A stretch of DNA of 64,000 nt from Gammaproteobacteria bacterium (lineage in GTDB: Bacteria > Pseudomonadota > Gammaproteobacteria > Steroidobacterales > Rariloculaceae), in NCBI GenBank assembly GCA_017577365.1, contig PKRJ01000015.1:5364-69363 (forward strand), written 5' to 3'. Under the pieces are notes generated by a model, which was not told where the DNA came from, made no database searches, and saw nothing but the letters and a program-made list of their open reading frames with translations. The first letter of the stretch is position 1. The number at the start of each line of letters is the position of its first letter. The translations under genes were made by a program, and so were the position numbers. Shown here piece by piece: positions 45,341-53,428 of this stretch.

Positions 45341-45886
45341 TCAGTCGGACTTGCCGCCCGCTGCAGCCTCCGCGGGTTTCGCGCCGGGACCGGGAACGGC
45401 TTTCGGTGCGCTCGAGAGCGGTGCCACCGAGCCGCTGCGCTTCTGGCCGACGATCGCCTCGACGGCCTCGGCATCCATGTCGATCGTGCCCTTGAACCGA
45501 GCGCCGTCCTCGATCGTGATGCGCGGCGAAACGATGTTGCCCCTGACCTGCGCGCTCGAGCGCACGACCACGCGCTCGACGCCGACGAGGTCGCCTTCCG
45601 TCAGTCCCTCGACCTCGATCGAGTTCGCGACGACGTTCGCCTTCACGCGACCCTGCGGGCCGATCAGCAGCCGATGCTCCTTGAGCTGCACCGTGCCCTT
45701 GACCTCGCCCTCGATGAGAAGATCTTCCTCGCCGCGCAGATCGCCGTCGATGCGGATCGACGGGCCGATGACCGCGATGTTGCGGGAGGTCCGCGGTGCG
45801 TCGCTGGGCGGAGTGAAGCTCGGTGCCTGATCGTTGCGCGCCATGTCCTGTCCCTTGTCCGTGCCCTTCTTGCCGATGTCGAACAT
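45341..45886 (-). CDS. Bactofilin (polymer-forming cytoskeletal protein)
   Basis: A 181-residue bacterial cytoskeletal protein. The N-terminus is a polar tail of about 35 residues. The bactofilin right-handed beta-helix covers about 38-140, with repeated short hydrophobic strands (IGPSIRIDGDLRGEEDLLIE; GRVKANVVANSIEVEGLTEG; NIVSPRITIEDGARFKGTID). A Pro/Ala-rich tail follows. It probably assembles without nucleotide into filaments at the inner membrane that organise cell-wall or stalk enzymes. There is no adjacent M23 peptidase, the common partner. The ribosome-binding site is a GGGGG stretch upstream of the ATG. Confidence 0.92.
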   Translation of the reverse strand: MFDIGKKGTDKGQDMARNDQAPSFTPPSDAPRTSRNIAVIGPSIRIDGDLRGEEDLLIEGEVKGTVQLKEHRLLIGPQGRVKANVVANSIEVEGLTEGDLVGVERVVVRSSAQVRGNIVSPRITIEDGARFKGTIDMDAEAVEAIVGQKRSGSVAPLSSAPKAVPGPGAKPAEAAAGGKSD

Positions 45887-46964
45887 ATTGCCCCCGTGTC
45901 GAAGCCGAATGAGTGCGCCTGTCGCCGCGTGGAGTGCCGGCGTCCGCCGCCGGTCCGAAGTCTTACCATAATTCTGCCGGGGTGGGTGATTCTGTGCGCT
46001 GCGTCACGGTGCGTGCCGGTTTGCGGCCTGGGCTAGCGATCGGGCCTAACGGGCGTATCGACGCTCTTGGCTCTTGCCGATGAGTACGCCTATCCCTCAT
46101 TTCTCCGTTGCCTCGTTGCTGCGCGGCGACCGCCTGGACGGAGAGTGCTTGACGAGACCGCGCAATAGCGGCGTTGCCCACCGAATCGGTTGCCGAGCAA
46201 CCGTGCAACTTTCGTCGATGGCAGTGCCTCGCTCCCCGCCGAAAAGGGAGAGACTTTGCGGAACGAGGTGGCTCTCCTAGGTCGCTATAGCGGCGCAGGT
46301 CTGCCGGCTTCCCGCAAACACGATGCAAGCCGGTCGAACATGTGTTTATGACAGCGTGCAGAGCCCGCTTTACTGTTTACTCGAGTGATCCGTCTACCGG
46401 GAAGCGCCACATGAATGGACTTGTTGTCCGGATTCCACCAGAGGGCGATTTCGATCGAAAGGCTCTTCCTGGCTCAATCGTTATTGTTCTTCTCTTTCTT
46501 CTTTGTCATGACTTCGATCTCAGAATAATCCTGGGGACGAATACTCTGGAAATTTCGGAAGGCATTGGTGGAGCGCAATTAACATAGTGCCGAGCTCAGC
46601 CGTCGTTCAGCACTTGCGAGGCGTGCTGGACGGGCCCAACGAGAAAGGACGGGAACAGGCAGGCCGTCGAGATCCGGTCGTTCGGCGCGATGACGGGTGG
46701 GATTCGGCCGCGATCTGCTCCCGATCGGCCGGACGGCGCGGCCGCTCGGCGCAGGTCGACAGGTTTTCTGCGAGTCGCAGCTACCAGAGCCCATCGGGCC
46801 GGGAGAAGCCTCCGATGCTTCCGCACATCGGCCGTCTGCTCGAAGCGGCGTGCGCGGCGGCGGCCGGCTTTGCTCATGGGCGCGCCCTCGCGAAATTCTC
46901 CGACGGTGCTTTCCGCACCGATTCCGCATCGTCGAGGGGCGAAACCGGAAGCGTCTGAAGAGAT
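45887..46964. other. 1.1-kb region without a convincing gene, partly low GC, next to tRNA-Glu
   Basis: All reading frames here are short and lack recognisable domains. The left 400 bp are ordinary GC and contain the bactofilin promoter. From about 46321 to 46600 the GC content drops sharply (by count 45% in 46441-46500 and 42% in 46501-46560), unlike anything else in the window. An 81-codon frame at 46342-46587 encodes a hydrophobic stretch but has no support. The right third overlaps frames that run into the tRNA gene. I saw no direct repeat of the tRNA 3' end, integrase or inverted repeats. It could be the decayed remnant of a transferred element. Confidence 0.5.
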
Positions 46965-47040
46965 TGGCGCTCCCTACGAGACTCGAACTCGTGTTTCCGC
47001 CTTGAGAGGGCGGCGTCCTAGACCGCTAGACGAAGGGAGC
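46965..47040 (-). tRNA. tRNA-Glu (anticodon CUC)
   Basis: A 76-nt cloverleaf on the minus strand: acceptor GCTCCCT / AGGGAGC, D-arm with TAGCGGTCTAGGAC, anticodon stem CCGCC / GGCGG around the loop CTCTCAA (anticodon CTC), T-arm ACGAGTTCGAGTCTCGT, discriminator G, and an encoded CCA end (46965-46967). It resembles E. coli tRNA-Glu throughout. It reads GAG codons, the preferred Glu codon at this GC content. It is divergent from pcnB and borders a gene-poor low-GC stretch. Confidence 0.95.
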
Positions 47041-47070
47041 GCTGGGTGCCTAGGTTCGGCGAGGGCTGCT

Positions 47071-47099
47071 ATGATAGCCAAGATTTGTACGAGGTTGAA
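47071..47099 (-). promoter_or_regulatory. tRNA-Glu promoter, overlapping a divergent pcnB -10 box
   Basis: On the minus strand TTCAAC (47094-47099), a 17-bp spacer and TATCAT (47071-47076) place transcription start near 47064, about 24 nt before the mature tRNA 5' end. The same palindromic GCTATGATAGC gives the plus strand TATGAT (47070-47075), a -10 for pcnB, so the two genes share overlapping divergent promoters. Confidence 0.55.
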
Positions 47100-47114
47100 C
47101 CACACGGACGCTAT

Positions 47115-48446
47115 TTGAACTCCACGGACACCGAATCCCGGCCACTTCCCAAGATCATTCCCCGTTCCGAGCACCCGATCAGCCGGGCCAACATCTCGAA
47201 CAACGCGCTGAAGGTCCTGTATCGGCTGAAAAACGCCGGCTATTCGGCGTTCATCGTCGGCGGCGGCGTGCGGGACTTGCTGCTGGGTCGCCATCCGAAG
47301 GATTTCGATGTCGTCACGGACGCGCGGCCCGAGGAGGTGGACGCGCTGTTTCGCAACTGTCGGCTGATCGGCCGGCGGTTCCGCCTCGCGCACGTCCGCT
47401 TCGGGCGGGACATCGTCGAGGTCGCCACGTTCCGCGCGGCCGGCGCGGCCGGCGACGACGACGATCGGCTGCACGACGAGTCGGGCCGCATCCTGCGCGA
47501 CAACGTCTACGGCACGATCGACGAGGACGTCTGGCGGCGCGATTTCACGATCAACGCGCTCTATTACAACATCGCCGACTTCACGCTGTGGGACTACGTG
47601 TCCGGCCTCGAGGACATCAAGAGCCGGACGCTGCGCCTGATCGGCGACCCGGAGACCCGCTACCGCGAGGATCCGGTGCGGATGCTCCGTGCCGTGCGGC
47701 TCGCGGCGAAGCTCGAGTTCACGATCGCGCCCGAGGCGGCCGAGCCGATCCCGCGCCTTGCGCCGCTCCTCGCGGACGTGCCGCCGGCGCGGCTCTTCGA
47801 CGAGGTGCTGAAGCTGTTCCACGCGGGGCACGCGGTGCGGTCGCTCGAGCTGCTCCGCGAGTACGGGCTCTTCCAATACCTGTTCCCGAGGACGGAGGAG
47901 GCATTCCGGGGCGAGGACGGCGCCGCGGCGCTCGAGTTCGTCCGGATGGGCCTCGCGAACACGGACCAGCGGATCCAGGAAGACAAGCCGGTTACGCCGA
48001 CGTTCCTCTACGCGGTGCTCCTCTGGCCCGTGATCCGCGCCGAGGCGAAGGCGCTCGAGGCGGAGCGCTACGCGCCGGTCCTCGCGATCACCGAGGCGGC
48101 GCATCGCGTCGTGACCGAGCAGCAGCGCCATACGACGCTGCCGAGACGCTTCGCGTCGCCGATGAAGGAGATGCTCGCGATGCAGCCACGGTTCGAGAAC
48201 CGCCGCGGCCCGCGCGCCCAGCGGCTGCTCGAGCACAAGCGCTTCCGCGCCGCGTACGACTTCCTCGTGCTGCGCAGCCGGTGCGGGGAGGTCGACCCCG
48301 AGATCGCGGAGTTCTGGACGCGGGTCCAGGAGATGACGCCCGAAGAGCAGCGCGAGGCCTTCGGTGGCAGCAAGCAGCGTCGGTCGGCCCGGCGGCGTCG
48401 CGGCCGCCGGCGCGCCGCAGCCGCCGGCACCTTCGACGCCGCCTGA
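47115..48446 (+). CDS. pcnB: Poly(A) polymerase I
   Basis: Adds 3' poly(A) tails that mark RNA for decay; 443 residues from this start. The nucleotidyltransferase domain has AFIVGGGVRDLLLGRHPKDF with the DFDVVTDA metal-binding aspartates, the RRFRLAHVRFG segment, RRDFTINALYYNI, and GDPETRYREDPVRMLRAVRLAAKLEF typical of PcnB rather than CCA-adding enzyme. The C-terminus is an arginine-rich RNA-binding tail. The start is uncertain: only TTG (47115, 47085) or GTG (47046) are available, and the GTG lies upstream of the likely promoter. Position before the folK/panBC region is typical. Confidence 0.93.
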   Translation: MNSTDTESRPLPKIIPRSEHPISRANISNNALKVLYRLKNAGYSAFIVGGGVRDLLLGRHPKDFDVVTDARPEEVDALFRNCRLIGRRFRLAHVRFGRDIVEVATFRAAGAAGDDDDRLHDESGRILRDNVYGTIDEDVWRRDFTINALYYNIADFTLWDYVSGLEDIKSRTLRLIGDPETRYREDPVRMLRAVRLAAKLEFTIAPEAAEPIPRLAPLLADVPPARLFDEVLKLFHAGHAVRSLELLREYGLFQYLFPRTEEAFRGEDGAAALEFVRMGLANTDQRIQEDKPVTPTFLYAVLLWPVIRAEAKALEAERYAPVLAITEAAHRVVTEQQRHTTLPRRFASPMKEMLAMQPRFENRRGPRAQRLLEHKRFRAAYDFLVLRSRCGEVDPEIAEFWTRVQEMTPEEQREAFGGSKQRRSARRRRGRRRAAAAGTFDAA

Positions 48447-48512
48447 TTGACCTGCCCCCGTCCGAATCCGGTAAAGTCCCCACCGGGTTCAGGGGGCGCA
48501 AAACCATAGCCA

Positions 48513-49187
48513 ATGGAACAGAACTCGGGCGTCATCCCTGTCGACGGGCCGCGCTTCATCGTGATCGAGGGACCGATCGGCGTCGGCAAGACGAGCCTCG
48601 CGAAGCGCCTCGCGCAGAGCTTCGCGAGCGAGCTCATTCTCGAGCGCGCGGAGGAGAACCCGTTCCTCGAGCGCTTCTACCGTAATCGCCGGCACGCCGC
48701 GCTGCCGACGCAGCTTTTTTTTCTGTTCCAGCGCGCGCGGCAGATCGAGCAGATCCGCCAGGCCGACATGTTCTCGCCGGTCCGCATCGCGGACTTCCTG
48801 ATCGACAAGGACCGGCTGTTCGCCGAGCTCAACCTCGATCCGAACGAGCTCGCGCTCTACGATCAGGTCGCGGCCACCCTCGACCTCGATCCGCCGAAAC
48901 CCGATCTGGTGGTTTACCTCCAAGCGCCCGCGAGCGTGCTGATGCGGCGCATCGCGGCGCGCGGCATCCCATACGAGCAGTCGATCGACGAAGCGTATCT
49001 CGAGCGCTTGGGCGAGGCGTACGCGCGGTTCTTCTACGATTTCGATGCCGCGCCGCTCTTGATCGTGAACGCCGCATCGATCGATCCGATCCACCGCGAG
49101 GCGGACTATCAGGCGCTGCTGCACAGGATTCTGCGCATCCGTCACGGCCGCCACTACTTCAACCCTGCGGCCGAAGCGCTCGGTTGA
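48513..49187 (+). CDS. Deoxynucleoside kinase
   Basis: A 224-residue nucleoside kinase of the dCK/dGK family. The P-loop is IEGPIGVGKTSLAKRL. The substrate-site acid and aromatic region are in ERAEENPFLERFY, the DRS-like segment is IADFLIDKDRLFAELNL, and the lid arginines are in VLMRRIAARGIPYEQSID. It phosphorylates deoxynucleosides for salvage; base preference cannot be told. It lies between pcnB and panC, in the position where folK (and often panB) is found in relatives. Confidence 0.85.
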   Translation: MEQNSGVIPVDGPRFIVIEGPIGVGKTSLAKRLAQSFASELILERAEENPFLERFYRNRRHAALPTQLFFLFQRARQIEQIRQADMFSPVRIADFLIDKDRLFAELNLDPNELALYDQVAATLDLDPPKPDLVVYLQAPASVLMRRIAARGIPYEQSIDEAYLERLGEAYARFFYDFDAAPLLIVNAASIDPIHREADYQALLHRILRIRHGRHYFNPAAEALG

Positions 49188-49248
49188 CGACGAGCCAGCG
49201 GGCTCGGGCGCTTCGGTAAACTAATCCATCCAACGCGAGGATCTCGTT

Positions 49249-50109
49249 TTGTCAGAGCTGCCGACGGTCACTACCGTTGCCGACGTGCGCGAGCGGGTCG
49301 CCGGTTGGCGAGCCGCGCATCAGACCATTGCGTTCGTGCCGACGATGGGCAACCTGCACGACGGCCACTTAAGCCTCGTGCGCCTCGCGCGCAAGGCCGC
49401 GGATCGCGTCGTCATGTCGATCTTCGTGAATCCGACCCAGTTCGGGCCGAGCGAGGACTTCGCGGCGTATCCGCGCACGCCGGAAGAGGATCGGGAGCGG
49501 CTTTCGCAGGCAGGCGGCGTCGATCTTCTGTTCGTGCCGTCGGACGGCGAGGTCTATCCGTTCGGCACGCGGGACGCCGTGCGCGTGACGCTGCCGCCGC
49601 TCGCATCCGAGCTCTGCGGTGCGAGCCGGCCCGGGCATTTCGACGGCGTCGCGTCGGTCGTGAGCCGCCTGCTGAATATCGTGACGCCGGACGTGCTCGT
49701 GCTCGGACGCAAGGACTATCAGCAGCTCGTGCTCGTCGAGCGGATGGTCGAGGACCTTCGGATGTCGGTACGCGTGATCTCCGGCGCGACGGTCCGCGAG
49801 CCTGATGGGCTAGCGATGAGCTCGCGCAACCGCTATCTCACGTCCGACGAGCGCGCGAAGGCGCCCGCGCTCTATCGCGCGCTCGCCGCCGCGCAGGCCG
49901 CGCTCGAGGCCGGCGAAAAGGATCATGCACGGATCGAGCAGGACGCGATGCGCGCTCTCGAGCAAGCCGGCTTCGTCCCGGACTACGTCGAGATTCGACG
50001 CGCACGCGATCTCGGCAAACCGTCGCCGGGCGATGCCGCATCCGACCTCATCGTGCTCGGCGCGGCCCGGCTCGGACGCGCGCGCCTCATCGACAACACG
50101 AGTCGCTGA
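49249..50109 (+). CDS. panC: Pantothenate synthetase
   Basis: ATP-dependent condensation of pantoate and beta-alanine, the last step of pantothenate synthesis; 286 residues. The HIGH-type motif is VPTMGNLHDGHLSLV, followed by VVMSIFVNPTQFGPSED, LVLGRKDYQQLVLVERMV and the KMSKS-like MSSRNRYL. The start is TTG, supported by a GAGG site nine bases upstream. panB, usually the neighbour, is absent. The 3' end overlaps queG by 23 bp on the opposite strand. Confidence 0.96.
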   Translation: MSELPTVTTVADVRERVAGWRAAHQTIAFVPTMGNLHDGHLSLVRLARKAADRVVMSIFVNPTQFGPSEDFAAYPRTPEEDRERLSQAGGVDLLFVPSDGEVYPFGTRDAVRVTLPPLASELCGASRPGHFDGVASVVSRLLNIVTPDVLVLGRKDYQQLVLVERMVEDLRMSVRVISGATVREPDGLAMSSRNRYLTSDERAKAPALYRALAAAQAALEAGEKDHARIEQDAMRALEQAGFVPDYVEIRRARDLGKPSPGDAASDLIVLGAARLGRARLIDNTSR

Positions 50110-51214
50110 CGCGGGCGCGTCGCCGCTCGATCGCCCATTCGACGTGCTCGCGCACGATCGGCGACGGATGGTTCGCGCGCTCCGCGAGCGCCGCGTCGAT
50201 CTCGGGATCGGGCGGCGCGTTCCCGAGCGCGACCGCGATATTGCGTAGCCAGCCTTCGTAGCCCGCGCGGCGGATCGCGCTGCCTTCGGTCCGTCGCGAC
50301 CATTCGTCCTCGGTCCAGCGGAAGAGCGCGACGAGCTTCGCCGAGTCGAGGCCGTGACGCGGCGCGAAGTCGGGGAGCGCGGCTTTCCTCGCGAACTTGT
50401 TCCACGGGCAAAAGAGCTGGCAGTCGTCGCAGCCGAAGATCCGATTGCCTAGCAGCGGGCGCAGCTCCACCGGAATCGAGCCGCGCAGCTCGATCGTCAG
50501 ATACGAGATGCAGCGCCGCGCGTCGAGCTCGTACGGCGCGACGATCGCGCCGGTCGGGCAGACCTCGAGACACGCGGCGCAGGTGCCGCAATGCGCGCTC
50601 GCCGGCGCATCGATCGGCAGCGGCAAATCCGTGAAGATCTCGCCGAGGAAGAAATAGGAGCCCGCGTCGCGGGCGATGAGATTCGTGTGCTTACCGATCC
50701 AGCCGAGACCGGCGTTGCGCGCGAGCGCTTTCTCGAGCACGGGCGCGCTGTCGGTGAAGACACGGTAGCCGAACGGACCGACGTGCGACTCGATCGCGCG
50801 GGCGAGCTTTTGCAGGCGCTGCCGCATCACCTTGTGGTAGTCGCGGCCGAGCGCATAGCGTGAGACGTACGCGAGGGTCGGATCGCGAAGCGTTTCGACC
50901 GCGTCCGCGGCGTTGTCGGGCCAATAGTCGAGGCGCGCCGAGATCACCCTGATCGTGCCCGGCACGAGCTCCGCCGGCCGCGAGCGTCTCGTGCCGTGGC
51001 GCGCCATGTAGTCGAGCTCGCCGTGCCGGCCGAGCGCGAGCCAGCGCTCGAGCTTCGCTTCGTCGTCGCGCAGGTCGATGCCGCTGATGCCGATCTTGCC
51101 GAAGCCGAGCGCCGCCGCCTCTTCGCGGATCCGATCCGCGAGCGCGACGAGCTCCGCCGGCGACAGCGTCCGCCGGTCGACCGTCTTCGTCGATGGATGC
51201 ACGTGCTCGGTCAT
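50087..51214 (-). CDS. queG: Epoxyqueuosine reductase QueG
   Basis: Cobalamin- and iron-sulfur-dependent enzyme that reduces epoxyqueuosine to queuosine in the wobble position of tRNA-Asp, -Asn, -His and -Tyr; 375 residues. The N-terminal domain contains SARLDYW and YALGRDYHKVMRQRL. Two [4Fe-4S] clusters are bound by CGTCAACLEVCP and CDDCQLFCPWNKF. A C-terminal HEAT-like segment follows. Divergent from nnrDE, the usual gammaproteobacterial order. Confidence 0.95.
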   Translation of the reverse strand: MTEHVHPSTKTVDRRTLSPAELVALADRIREEAAALGFGKIGISGIDLRDDEAKLERWLALGRHGELDYMARHGTRRSRPAELVPGTIRVISARLDYWPDNAADAVETLRDPTLAYVSRYALGRDYHKVMRQRLQKLARAIESHVGPFGYRVFTDSAPVLEKALARNAGLGWIGKHTNLIARDAGSYFFLGEIFTDLPLPIDAPASAHCGTCAACLEVCPTGAIVAPYELDARRCISYLTIELRGSIPVELRPLLGNRIFGCDDCQLFCPWNKFARKAALPDFAPRHGLDSAKLVALFRWTEDEWSRRTEGSAIRRAGYEGWLRNIAVALGNAPPDPEIDAALAERANHPSPIVREHVEWAIERRRARVSDSCCR

Positions 51215-51314
51215 CTCGGGGTGCTCGCGGAGCGCGATCGAAGGCTGCGGCGCAGACGTTGCGGGTGGCGACGCGATGAAACGTAGGCCGCCGCGGCGGT
51301 CGACAGGCTCTCAG

Positions 51315-51320
51315 TATAAT
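51315..51320 (+). promoter_or_regulatory. Perfect -10 box six bases before the nnrDE start codon
   Basis: TATAAT followed by GGCCCG and then ATG at 51327. Normal spacing puts the transcription start on the A of the start codon, predicting a leaderless mRNA; no ribosome-binding site is present. The -35 region is weak. Confidence 0.55.
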
Positions 51321-51326
51321 GGCCCG

Positions 51327-52826
51327 ATGATGAGCGAACCGGACCCGTTACCCACAGACATCTACTCCGCGGGGCAGGTCCGGTTGATCGACCGCGTCGC
51401 GATCGACGAGCTCGGCATTCCGGGCTACGAGCTGATGTGCCGCGCCGGCACCGCGGCGCTCGCCGAGCTCCGCAAGCGCTGGCCCGACGCGCGGCGAATC
51501 GCCGTGTTCTGCGGCGCCGGCAATAATGCGGGCGACGGTTACGTCGTCGCGCGACTCGCGCGTGCCGCGGGCCTCGACGTTCACGTCGTCGCGGTCGTGC
51601 CGCCGGAGCGGCTTCGCGGCGATGCGGCGCAGGCGTGGGCCGACTGCCGCGCGGCTGGGATCGACGCCGTGCCGTTCGGCGGCCCGGGCGCAGCCGGTCC
51701 GTTGGAAGCGGACGTCGTCGTCGACGCGTTGCTCGGCACGGGGCTCGACCGTCCGGTCGAAGGTGCGTTCGCGGAAGCGATCGCGGCGATGAACGCGCGT
51801 TCGGTGCCGATCCTCGCGCTCGACGTGCCGTCGGGTCTCGACGCCGATACCGGCCGCGTGCTCGGCGTCGCCGTTCGAGCCGACGCGACGATCACGTTCG
51901 TCGGGCTCAAGCAAGGTTTGTTTCTCGGTGAGGCGCCCGATTATCGGGGCGCGCTCGCGTTTGCGGATCTCGATATTCCCGCCGTCGCGCGGCAGCGCTT
52001 TCGGCCCGCGCTCACACGACTGTCGCTGCGCGAGCTCGAGGCAGCGCTGCCCAAGCGGCCGCGCTCGGCGCACAAGGGGACGAACGGGCGGCTCCTGCTC
52101 GTCGGCGGCGCGCCGGGCATGTCGGGCGCGATCCGGCTCGCCGCCGAAGCGGCGCTTCGCGTCGGCGCGGGACTCGTCTACGTCGCGACGCATCCCGTGA
52201 GCCTCTTGCCCGTGATGTCGGGGCGTCCCGAGCTCATGTGCCGTGCCGTGGAGACCGCCGATGCGCTCGATTCGCTCCTCGAGCTCGCCGATGCCGTGGT
52301 GCTGGGACCGGGCCTCGGTCGCGACGCATGGGGCAGGGCGCTCTGGCAGCGCGTGATCGCCACGGATCTGCCGCTCGTCGTCGACGCCGACGGGCTGAAC
52401 CTTCTCGCGGAGCGTTCGACGCCGCGTGGCCGCTGGATCGTGACGCCGCATCCGGCCGAAGCGGGGCGGCTGCTCGGCATCGGCACCGCCGAGGTCCAGG
52501 CGGATCGGCTTGCGGCCGTGCGTGAGCTCTCGCGCAAGCTCGATGCGATCGCCGTCCTCAAGGGCGCTTGCTCGCTCGTCTGCGCGGGCGAGCAGGTCGC
52601 GGTCTGCGATCGCGGCAATCCCGGAATGGCGACCGGCGGCACGGGCGACGTGCTCGCCGGCGTGCTCGGAGGTCTCGCCGTGCAGCTACGCGATCTGCCG
52701 ACGGCCGCGCGCGTCGGCGTGCTGCTCCACGCGCTCGCGGGTGACGACGCGGCGCGGGACGGCGAGCGCGGCATGATCGCGAGCGATCTGCTCGCGGCCT
52801 TGCGCCGCCGCGCGAATCCGGTGTGA
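51327..52826 (+). CDS. nnrD: Bifunctional NAD(P)H-hydrate epimerase / ADP-dependent dehydratase
   Basis: Repairs hydrated NAD(P)H; 499 residues. The N-terminal NnrE epimerase (about 1-215) has FCGAGNNAGDGYVVARL and VVDALLGTGLDRPVEG. The C-terminal NnrD dehydratase of ribokinase-like fold (about 225-499) has GRLLLVGGAPGMSGAIRLAA, VTPHPAEAGRLLG and the nucleotide-binding NPGMATGGTGDVLAGVLGGL. The frame is open further upstream through the queG promoter; the ATG at 51327 (or 51330) is chosen from homology and the adjacent -10 box. It begins the run tsaE-amidase-mutL-miaA-hfq-hflX. Confidence 0.94.
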   Translation: MMSEPDPLPTDIYSAGQVRLIDRVAIDELGIPGYELMCRAGTAALAELRKRWPDARRIAVFCGAGNNAGDGYVVARLARAAGLDVHVVAVVPPERLRGDAAQAWADCRAAGIDAVPFGGPGAAGPLEADVVVDALLGTGLDRPVEGAFAEAIAAMNARSVPILALDVPSGLDADTGRVLGVAVRADATITFVGLKQGLFLGEAPDYRGALAFADLDIPAVARQRFRPALTRLSLRELEAALPKRPRSAHKGTNGRLLLVGGAPGMSGAIRLAAEAALRVGAGLVYVATHPVSLLPVMSGRPELMCRAVETADALDSLLELADAVVLGPGLGRDAWGRALWQRVIATDLPLVVDADGLNLLAERSTPRGRWIVTPHPAEAGRLLGIGTAEVQADRLAAVRELSRKLDAIAVLKGACSLVCAGEQVAVCDRGNPGMATGGTGDVLAGVLGGLAVQLRDLPTAARVGVLLHALAGDDAARDGERGMIASDLLAALRRRANPV

Positions 52827-52839
52827 CCGGGCAGGGTCG

Positions 52840-53346
52840 GTGAGCGCCGATCGGCCGAGCTGGCTTTTCCGCGGCGAGGACGCGCTTGTCGAGGCCGCGC
52901 GTGAGGTCGCGGTGCGCTGGCGCGGCGCGGGTCTGGGTCCGCTCGTCGTCGCGCTGTCCGGCGATCTCGGCAGCGGCAAGACGACCTGGGTGCGCGCGAT
53001 GCTGCGCGGGCTCGGGTACGCCGGCCGCGTGCCGTCGCCGACCTATACGCTCGTCGAGCTGTATCCGCTCGACGGCCTCACGCTCGTCCACCTCGACCTT
53101 TATCGGCTCGCCGACGACGCGGAGCTCGAGCATCTCGGCATCCGCGATTGGCTCGACGCGCCGAGCACCTGGCTGCTCGTCGAGTGGCCCGAACGCGCCC
53201 AGGCGCTTCAAGCACTTGCGGATCTCGAATTCGAGTTCGACGTGATCGACGCGACTTCGCGGCGCGTCCGGCTCGAGCCGCGCTCCGCCTCGGGCCAAGC
53301 GGCCGTAGCCGCATTAGCTGATCTCGATTCTAGGTATGGTTCCTAA
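52840..53346 (+). CDS. tsaE: tRNA threonylcarbamoyladenosine biosynthesis ATPase TsaE
   Basis: ATPase that drives the TsaB-TsaD complex in making t6A37 on ANN-reading tRNAs; 168 residues. The P-loop is SGDLGSGKTTWVRAML, followed by PSPTYTLVELYP and VHLDLYRLADDAELEHLGI, both typical, and LVEWPERAQ. The start is GTG, 13 bp after nnrDE. In this order it precedes an amidase gene and mutL as in E. coli. Confidence 0.94.
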   Translation: MSADRPSWLFRGEDALVEAAREVAVRWRGAGLGPLVVALSGDLGSGKTTWVRAMLRGLGYAGRVPSPTYTLVELYPLDGLTLVHLDLYRLADDAELEHLGIRDWLDAPSTWLLVEWPERAQALQALADLEFEFDVIDATSRRVRLEPRSASGQAAVAALADLDSRYGS

Positions 53347-53360
53347 TTGGCTCATTCAAC

Positions 53361-53389
53361 TTGCAAATTCGGAAAAAAGCCGATAGAAA
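53361..53389 (+). promoter_or_regulatory. Candidate amidase-gene promoter
   Basis: TTGCAA (53361-53366), a 17-bp AT-rich spacer, and TAGAAA (53384-53389), in the 82-bp gap after tsaE. Four of six consensus bases are matched in each box. It may allow expression independent of nnrDE-tsaE. Confidence 0.45.
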
Positions 53390-53428
53390 GGCCGATGGCA
53401 TAAGAAAACCGCTTTCGGGGAGGCTAGC

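Noticed and set aside
46342..46587. An 81-codon frame in the low-GC patch with a hydrophobic stretch (SIVIVLLFLLC)
   Set aside because: No ribosome-binding site, homology signature or gene context; kept only as part of the gene-poor region.
46965..47040. Possible integrase attachment site in tRNA-Glu
   Set aside because: No direct repeat of the tRNA 3' end, integrase or element boundary was found in the flanking kilobase.
46690..47118. A 142-codon plus-strand frame containing ETRTRVSALRG
   Set aside because: This peptide is the reverse translation of the tRNA-Glu gene, a well-known source of spurious proteins.
51349..51357. TTACCCACA, one mismatch from a DnaA box, inside nnrDE
   Set aside because: A single degenerate match within coding sequence, with no cluster or AT-rich neighbour.
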